A stretch of 23,754 nt of DNA from Streptomyces albus subsp. albus (GTDB taxonomy: Bacteria > Actinomycetota > Actinomycetes > Streptomycetales > Streptomycetaceae): NCBI RefSeq assembly GCF_000719865.1, contig NZ_JOID01000047.1:1-23754 (forward strand), given 5' to 3'. The notes under the pieces were generated by a model that was not told where the DNA came from, made no database searches, and saw only the letters and a program-made list of their open reading frames with translations. The stretch's first letter is position 1, and each line of letters opens with the position of its first letter. Positions 9,722 through 14,866 of this stretch are shown one piece after another. The position numbers and the translations under genes were made by a program.

Positions 9722-11440
9722 GTGGGAAGCGCCGAGGAGAGCAACGTCGTGCGGCTGCCGCAGCTGCGGCTGGACGAGCTGCTGGAGGAGCTGCAGGCCC
9801 GGATCGACGCCGCGCGGGGCACCCGGGACCGCGTGCACCACCTGCTGGAGGCCGTCCTGTCGGTCGGGCGGGAGCTGGACCTGGAGGGGGTCCTCCAGCG
9901 CATCGTCGAGGCGGCCGCGGCCCTGGTCGACGCCCAGTACGCCGCGCTGGGCGTGATCAGCGAGGACGGCAAGGGGCTGGTGAAATTCCTCACGGTCGGC
10001 CTCAGCGATGAGGAGATCGCCGCCATCGGCCCGTACCCCGCCGGCCACGGCATCCTGGGCGAGCTCATCCGCAACCCCGAGCCGCTGCGGCTGAGCAAGC
10101 TCTCCGACCACACGGCCTCCTACGGCTTCCCGGCCAACCACCCGCCGATGAACAGCTTCGCCGGCACCCCCATCCGGGTCCGCGGCAAGGTCTTCGGCAA
10201 TCTCTACCTCACCGAGAAGCGCGGCGGCGGACAGTTCGACGACGAGGACGAGGCCGTCCTCTCCACCCTCGCCGTGGCGGCCGGTGTGGCCATCGACAAC
10301 GCCCGGCTGTACGAGGAGTCCCGGCAGCGCGAGCGCTGGCTGCGGGCCAGCGGCGAGGTCACCTACGAACTGCTCTCCGGCCGGCCGCGCGGCGAGGTGC
10401 TCGGCAGGATCGCCGAGCGCGCCCGGGAGATAACGTCCTCCGTCCTGGCCGTCATCGCCCTGCCCGTCGGCGACGGGGCCAACCTGTCCGTGGAGCTGGC
10501 GATCGGCCGCGAGTCGGACATCCACCGCGGTCTGGTGCTGCCCATCGAGTCCAGCCTGTGCGGGCTCGCCTTCCGCGAGGCCGTCCCCGTCACCAGCAAC
10601 GACGCCGCCGGCGACCCCAGGATCTCCGCCGGGCCGGAACGGTTCGTCGGCCTCGGCCCCGCGGTGGCCGTGCCCATCGGCACCGCCACCGGCGTCCGCG
10701 GCGTGCTGCTCCTCGTCCGGGAGAAGGACCGGCTCCCCTTCAGCGACCAGGAGACGGAACCGCTGCTGGGCTTCGCCGGACAGGCGGCCGTGGCGATGGA
10801 GCTCGCGGAGCGGCAGCAGGACGCCGAGCAGATCGCGCTGCTGGAGGACCGCGACCGGATCGCGCGGGACCTGCACGACCTGGCCATCCAGCGGCTCTTC
10901 GCCACCGGCATGACGCTGCAGAGCGCCGCCCGCCTCATCGAGCACGACAGCGCCTCGGAACGCGTGGTCCGGGCGGTCGGCGACCTCGACGAGACCATCA
11001 AGATCATCCGCTCGACGATCTTCGGCCTGCGCGCCCGCCAGCCGGGGGAGGGCCACAACCTCCGTGCCCGGATCGCCCAGGCGGTCGGCGAGATCGCCGG
11101 ACCGATGGGCTTCCCGCCCAGCCTGCGCATGGAGGGCCTGCTCGACACCCAGGTGCCCCGCCAGGTGGCCGACCACGCGGTCGCCGTCCTCGCGGAGGCC
11201 CTGTCCAACGCCGCCCGGCACGCCCAGGCCACCCGCACCGACGTGGCCGTCAAGGTGACCGCCACGGACCTCGTCCTCACGGTCTCCGACAACGGCGTGG
11301 GCATCCCGGAGGGCGGACGCCGCAGCGGGCTGCGCAACCTCACCGAGCGGGCCGAACAGCTGGGCGGCTCCTTCGAGTTGACCGGCACGCCGGGCGGCGG
11401 CACGACCGTCACCTGGCGCGTGCCGCTGGAGACCGGCTGA
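9722..11440 (+). CDS. Two-GAF sensor histidine kinase, DosS/DosT-like
   Basis: A 572-residue soluble kinase with no membrane segment. A leading helix is followed by GAF-1 (about 55-197), GAF-2 (about 222-362), a HisKA_3 dimerisation domain with phosphoacceptor H385 (RDRIARDLHD), and an HATPase_c domain with N box E492/N496 and G box D523-N-G-V-G. The architecture and the GAF-1 text GFPANHPPMNSF followed by RVRGKVFGNLYLTEK closely resemble mycobacterial DosS/DosT. There the corresponding His (H149 in DosS) ligates haem, making the sensors respond to O2, NO and CO; here the equivalent appears to be H140. The start is GTG 9722, eight bases after GGAGGTGA. It follows narI by 82 bp, so oxygen or NO control of nitrate respiration is likely. 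No response regulator is adjacent. Family is confident; the haem ligand rests on recalled alignment. Confidence 0.88.
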   Translation: MGSAEESNVVRLPQLRLDELLEELQARIDAARGTRDRVHHLLEAVLSVGRELDLEGVLQRIVEAAAALVDAQYAALGVISEDGKGLVKFLTVGLSDEEIAAIGPYPAGHGILGELIRNPEPLRLSKLSDHTASYGFPANHPPMNSFAGTPIRVRGKVFGNLYLTEKRGGGQFDDEDEAVLSTLAVAAGVAIDNARLYEESRQRERWLRASGEVTYELLSGRPRGEVLGRIAERAREITSSVLAVIALPVGDGANLSVELAIGRESDIHRGLVLPIESSLCGLAFREAVPVTSNDAAGDPRISAGPERFVGLGPAVAVPIGTATGVRGVLLLVREKDRLPFSDQETEPLLGFAGQAAVAMELAERQQDAEQIALLEDRDRIARDLHDLAIQRLFATGMTLQSAARLIEHDSASERVVRAVGDLDETIKIIRSTIFGLRARQPGEGHNLRARIAQAVGEIAGPMGFPPSLRMEGLLDTQVPRQVADHAVAVLAEALSNAARHAQATRTDVAVKVTATDLVLTVSDNGVGIPEGGRRSGLRNLTERAEQLGGSFELTGTPGGGTTVTWRVPLETG

Positions 11441-11583
11441 CGGCACGGGCGGAGGCGGACCGGCGGCGGGCCCGGACGGCCGCCCGCGGCCGGGTCCGGC
11501 GCATCCCGCGATGTCCGGTACGCCCCCGGTCCGCGCCCCGGTCCGCTCCCCGCCCGGCCCGTTCCGCCGGAGGCGGTGACACG

Positions 11584-11599
11584 CCCGGCACTTGCCGGG
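11584..11599. promoter_or_regulatory. CCCGGCA-CT-TGCCGGG palindrome upstream of GTPase
   Basis: Perfect 7-bp arms around a 2-nt centre. The site sits directly upstream of, and overlaps by three bases, the DosR-like dyad, and would lie between the -35 and -10 regions of a promoter using TAGAGT. Compact symmetry suggests an operator rather than a terminator. The regulator is unknown. Confidence 0.4.
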
Positions 11600-11610
11600 A
11601 CTAGAGTCCA
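11597..11610. promoter_or_regulatory. DosR/DevR-box-like dyad upstream of GTPase
   Basis: GGGACTAGAGTCCA matches 12 of 14 core positions of the mycobacterial DosR box core GGGACTWWAGTCCC; only the second W and the last C differ. GGACT and AGTCC form perfect arms. The flanking TTS/SAA ends are poorly kept. A DosS-like kinase lies immediately upstream, which supports function. The same bases contain TAGAGT, a good Streptomyces -10 word, so promoter and operator readings compete or overlap. Confidence 0.4.
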
Positions 11611-11773
11611 TCGGGAACGATCGCATGTCCCCGGGGAGTTGCCCGGTTCCGCTGCCCGCGGCGCCGGTCCGTCACCGCGGCCGGAGACCCCGGCCCGCCG
11701 GCGCCGGACGGCCCGTCCGAGCCCTGCGGAACCGCTCCGGCCCGCGGCCCCTATGACACGGAGGAACAGATCG

Positions 11774-12382
11774 ATGGTCTTCGGGCGTTCTGAACGCCGC
11801 AGCGCGGCCGCCGTCGAGCCGGTCACGCTGAAAATCCTGGTGGCGGGCGGATTCGGCGTCGGCAAGACGACCCTGGTGAGCACCGTCAGCGAGATCAAGC
11901 CTCTGCGCACCGAGGAGATGCTCACCGAGGTCGGGCGGCCGGTGGACTCCCTCGACGGCATCGAGGGCAAACGCACCACCACCGTCGCCATGGACTTCGG
12001 CCGGATCTCGCTCCGCGACGATCTGGTCCTGTACCTCTTCGGCACCCCGGGGCAGGACCGGTTCTGGTTCCTCTGGGACGAACTGGCGCAGGGCGCGCTG
12101 GGCGCCGTCGTCCTCGCCGACACCCGGCGGCTGAGCGACAGCTTCGCGGCCGTCGACTACTTCGAGCGCCGCGGCATCCCGTTCACCGTCGCCGTCAACT
12201 GCTTCGACGGCGCCGACCGCTACCCGCCGGAAGTGGTCAGCGAGGCCCTCGACCTCACCCCCGGCACCCCGGTGGTCCTCTGCGACGTGCGGGAGCGCGC
12301 CTCCGCCAAGGAAGTGCTGATCTCCGTCGTCGAGCACGCCATGTCCTTCGCCCCGGACCAGCCCGAGCCGGTCACGACCTGA
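11774..12382 (+). CDS. Conservon-type small GTPase (CvnD-like)
   Basis: A 202-residue Ras-like ATP/GTP-binding protein of the actinobacterial conservon D family. P-loop GGFGVGKTT (25-33), a switch region with GKRTTTVAMDFG (65-76), Walker B/G3 FGTPGQDRF (90-97 region, like MglA) and G4 variant NCFD (142-145) are all visible. In conservons the GTPase is normally encoded last, after a membrane histidine kinase (CvnA), a roadblock protein (CvnB) and a DUF742 protein (CvnC). None of these is present here, so this is an orphan or works with distant partners, possibly with the upstream GAF kinase. ATG 11774 is chosen because GGAGG (11760-11764) lies 9 nt upstream; ATG 11753 would add seven residues. 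Biochemical family is firm; role unknown. Confidence 0.88.
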   Translation: MVFGRSERRSAAAVEPVTLKILVAGGFGVGKTTLVSTVSEIKPLRTEEMLTEVGRPVDSLDGIEGKRTTTVAMDFGRISLRDDLVLYLFGTPGQDRFWFLWDELAQGALGAVVLADTRRLSDSFAAVDYFERRGIPFTVAVNCFDGADRYPPEVVSEALDLTPGTPVVLCDVRERASAKEVLISVVEHAMSFAPDQPEPVTT

Positions 12383-12588
12383 CGGGCCGCGGGACCGCGC
12401 GCCCGTTCCGCGATCCGTACGGCACCACCCGTCCCGCGCCCGCCGCACCGTCCCGGACGGGCGCCGGCCGCCGACGGTCCGCGAGAGAAGGGACCGGCCC
12501 CGGGCACCCGGAGACGGATGACCCGGCGCTGCCGGCCCGCCCCGCGGGCTACCGGCGCGGCCGGCCCGCACCGGCTCGGGGCCCCCGG

Positions 12589-13470
12589 CTAATCCTCCGC
12601 GCGGCTCCGGCCGGACAGCGAGCGCCGGTCGACGGGGAAGTCGAAGTAGCTGTCCGGGAAGGGCTCGGGCTGATACGTGTAATGCCACCATTCCTGGGCG
12701 TAGTTGACAAAGCCCACTCGCTCCAGCCCTTCCTTGAGGAGCAGCCGGTTCCTGCGCTGCTCACCCGTGACGCGTTCGTCGAGGGTGTGGGAGAGCGTGT
12801 CGAAGCAGTCGTAACCGGTGCCCATGTCCACGGAGTTGTCCGGGAACCGCTCCTCGCGCGGCGCGGTGCACGGCACCAGCGGCTCGCCGGGCCGGTAGGG
12901 GCCGCTCTTCCCGGCCGGCAGCCGCACCAGAGTGAGATCGACGGTACTGCCGCGGCTGTGCCCGGAACGATCGGCGATGTAACCGTCCTCGAACAGGCGG
13001 GACTTGTCGACGCGCGGGTAGAACATCCGCTTCATCCGCTCGTCGCCGGGGTCCGCGGCCCAGCGCACGAAGTGGTCCACCGCCCGCTGCGGGCGGTAGC
13101 AGTCGTAGACCTTCAGGGAGTAGCCGCGCGCCCGGAAGTCGCGCTGCGCCTTCTTCAGCGCCCGGGCCGCCGGCTCGGTGAGCAGGCACAGCGGTTTGCG
13201 GTAGCCGTCGATCCGGTCGCCGACGAAGTTGTGCCGGGTGGCGTACCGGATGTCGTGCAGAACCGACCGGTCCACGGCCCGCAGATCGACGAACTCCCGG
13301 GGCGCGCGCGGCTCCCGGCCCTCGCCCGGGCCGGCGGCGGGGGCGGCAGGGGCGGCCGAAGCGGCCGGCGCGCCGGCGGCCAGGGCGAGCAGGGCGGCGG
13401 CCGCGGCCGCCAACCGGGCACGCATGCCGGTACGGGACACGGGGCTTCTGGCACAACGGAGTTGAGACAT
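12589..13470 (-). CDS. Secreted VanX-type D-Ala-D-Ala dipeptidase
   Basis: A 293-residue zinc peptidase of the VanX/DdpX family (M15D), which cleaves free D-alanyl-D-alanine. The zinc-site motif SGHSRGSTVD gives ligands H171 and D178. EWWH supplies catalytic E260 and third ligand H263, and YRP carries the conserved Arg (R126). An N-terminal Arg-containing stretch and an Ala/Leu-rich core (about 17-39) ending ASA-A look like a Sec signal peptide, so it probably acts outside the membrane. That differs from cytoplasmic VanX of resistance clusters and suggests cell-wall fragment recycling or nutrient scavenging. The start is the ATG at 13470, preceded by AAAGGA with good spacing; the frame extends upstream to 13575 without a better start. 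No vanH/vanA or vanRS neighbours are seen. Confidence 0.88.
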   Translation of the reverse strand: MSQLRCARSPVSRTGMRARLAAAAAALLALAAGAPAASAAPAAPAAGPGEGREPRAPREFVDLRAVDRSVLHDIRYATRHNFVGDRIDGYRKPLCLLTEPAARALKKAQRDFRARGYSLKVYDCYRPQRAVDHFVRWAADPGDERMKRMFYPRVDKSRLFEDGYIADRSGHSRGSTVDLTLVRLPAGKSGPYRPGEPLVPCTAPREERFPDNSVDMGTGYDCFDTLSHTLDERVTGEQRRNRLLLKEGLERVGFVNYAQEWWHYTYQPEPFPDSYFDFPVDRRSLSGRSRAED

Positions 13471-13977
13471 GTGGAGTCCTTTACCGCACCGGCGCCTTCC
13501 CGGAAACCGCACCGGCGCACCTTCCTCCGGAGAACCGCGCCGACGCACGGCCGATGAGGGGGTCCTCACGCCCACCGCCGCGTCCCGTCGGTCACAAACC
13601 CGTGGTCACCGGACGTGTCCCGGGGTCCGGCACCGCTCTCTCGCGATCACGGCGGCGGGCCGGCCAACGACCCACGCGCCGGCCACCGGTCCATCCGGGG
13701 CCGCACCCGTGCGTGCCCGCCGAGGGCGGCCGGTGCCCGCCGTGGTCGGCCGACGGGCCTGCCCACCTTGCGGGGTACCCGCCCCCCGCCCCCCAAACGC
13801 CCGGACCGGCAGTGCCCGGACCCACGACGGCCGCCCGCTCACCGGCACGGTCCTCGGGGGTGAACCGGCGTCCACACGCGGGCTCCCCGACAGCCGGCAT
13901 CGGGGCCTTCGCGGCCCGGGCTGCCGAGTCCCGCCGATATCGCCCCGGGGAAGACCCGCGTCCGCTACAGTCCGGCC
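13471..13977. other. Divergent VanX/NUDIX intergenic region
   Basis: About 500 bases between divergent genes without a supportable gene. The VanX side has 13-bp direct repeats (13483-13495 and 13506-13518) and TGAGG-N4-CCTCA (13555-13568). A direct repeat GGTCAC, 14 bp apart, lies near 13601-13620. A small hairpin CCCCGA-N9-TCGGGG occurs at 13885-13905. The NUDIX side ends in a promoter placed for leaderless transcription. Confidence 0.45.
13483..13518. repeat. 13-bp direct repeat in VanX leader
   Basis: ACCGCACCGGCGC occurs at 13483-13495 and 13506-13518 (23-bp period), each followed by a CTTCC-like stretch and CGGA. It lies 13-48 bp upstream of the dipeptidase start codon. It may be a duplicated operator or a local duplication. 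Confidence 0.5.
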
Positions 13978-13978
13978 G
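13966..13978 (+). promoter_or_regulatory. Candidate leaderless promoter for NUDIX gene
   Basis: TACAGT (13966-13971) is a good -10 hexamer and ends six bases before the GTG start at 13978. The transcript would therefore begin at or next to the start codon. No Shine-Dalgarno sequence precedes the GTG, which fits leaderless translation, common in actinobacteria. No clear -35 is visible. Confidence 0.4.
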
Positions 13979-14520
13979 TGATCACCGAGCCGCGACCGCA
14001 TTCCCACTGCTCCTTCTGCGGTGCCGCCTTCCCGCCCGGCACCGGATGGCCCCGTACCTGCCCGGGCTGCGGCAGCGTCTCCTACCGCAATCCGCTGCCG
14101 GTGGCGGTGGCCCTGCTTCCCGTCCGTACGGCGGCCGACGGCCGGCCCGGCGGCACGGGGCTGGTCGTGGTCCGGCGCGCCATCGAGCCCGGGCGCGGGC
14201 TGCTCGCCCTGCCCGGGGGTTTCATCGACCACGGCGAGGACTGGCGCGCCGCCGTCGTCCGCGAACTGCGCGAGGAGACCGGTATCGAGGCCGCCGCACG
14301 GGAGGTGCGCCTCGCGGACGTCCTCAGCTCTCCCGGCGGGCACCTGCTGGTCTTCGGACTGCTACCCGAACGCGACGCCGCGGACCTGCCGCCGTACGCC
14401 ACCACCGACGAGACCGACGGCCGGGAGATCCTCGGCGCCCCCGCCGAACTGGCGTTCCCCCTGCACACGGAAGCCGCCCGCGGCTGGTTCGTGGGCCGCT
14501 ACCGCTACGCGCCCGTCTGA
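13978..14520 (+). CDS. NUDIX hydrolase with zinc ribbon
   Basis: A 180-residue nucleoside-diphosphate-linked hydrolase. The N-terminal zinc ribbon has C11-x2-C14 and C28-x2-C31 (CSFC, CPGC). The complete Nudix box runs from G81 to I103 and fits GX5EX7REUXEEXGU, including the metal-binding RELREETG core. A zinc ribbon followed by a Nudix domain is typical of NudC-like (NADH pyrophosphatase) proteins and of a broader ADP-ribose/NUDIX group; the short length and lack of the NudC SQPWPFPxS motif argue against true NudC. The substrate cannot be named. The start is GTG 13978 with no ribosome site and a -10 box six bases upstream. It is convergent with the GH31 gene across a strong hairpin. Confidence 0.87.
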   Translation: MITEPRPHSHCSFCGAAFPPGTGWPRTCPGCGSVSYRNPLPVAVALLPVRTAADGRPGGTGLVVVRRAIEPGRGLLALPGGFIDHGEDWRAAVVRELREETGIEAAAREVRLADVLSSPGGHLLVFGLLPERDAADLPPYATTDETDGREILGAPAELAFPLHTEAARGWFVGRYRYAPV

Positions 14521-14866
14521 CGCGCCCGTCCAACGCCCCCGTCCGACGCGGCGGGACGCTCCGGCAGCCGTGGGCCGGCCGTGGGGCGGGCGGCCGGAGA
14601 GCCGGGAGGCTCGGTCCGCGGCCCGGACGCCGGACCGAGCCTCCCGGCTGCTCCCGGCCCTCCGGTCCGCCGCTCTCCTCGCCGCCGGCGGGTGGGCACT
14701 CCCCGGGGGCGCTGCGACCGCCTCCGGGTCCACACCGGCCGTCGAGGCCGCTCCGACGAGGCGGCGAGCGCCGGTGAGCGGTCTCTTCCCGCCGATCGCG
14801 GAACGGGAGTGCCCCGGCCACCGGCCACGGGCCCCGACCGGTCCAACGGGCCGGCGCCCCGTCCCC
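14521..14866. other. Convergent NUDIX/GH31 intergenic region
   Basis: 346 bases between convergent stops. The main content is the 19-bp-stem hairpin at 14600-14649; I see no coding signal in the rest. Confidence 0.55.
14600..14649. terminator. Bidirectional terminator hairpin, 19-bp stem
   Basis: AGCCGGGAGGCTCGGTCCG (14600-14618) and its exact reverse complement (14631-14649) flank a 12-nt loop. It lies 80 bp after the NUDIX stop and 218 bp after the GH31 stop (minus strand), so it can end both transcripts. There is no U-tract. Confidence 0.8.

Larger units (their letters stand above)
11441..11773. other. Kinase-GTPase intergenic region
   Basis: 333 bases without a coding signal. It holds the paired dyads at 11584-11609 and the TAGAGT -10-like word (11602-11607), leaving a GTPase leader of about 160 nt. 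The GTPase frame is open through part of it from GTG 11576, but that version would have a long Arg/Pro-rich N-terminus unlike the family. Confidence 0.5.

Noticed and set aside
11576..11773. N-terminal extension of the GTPase from GTG 11576
   Set aside because: It would add 66 Arg/Pro-rich residues across the dyads and promoter; GGAGG before ATG 11774 and normal family length favour the shorter protein.
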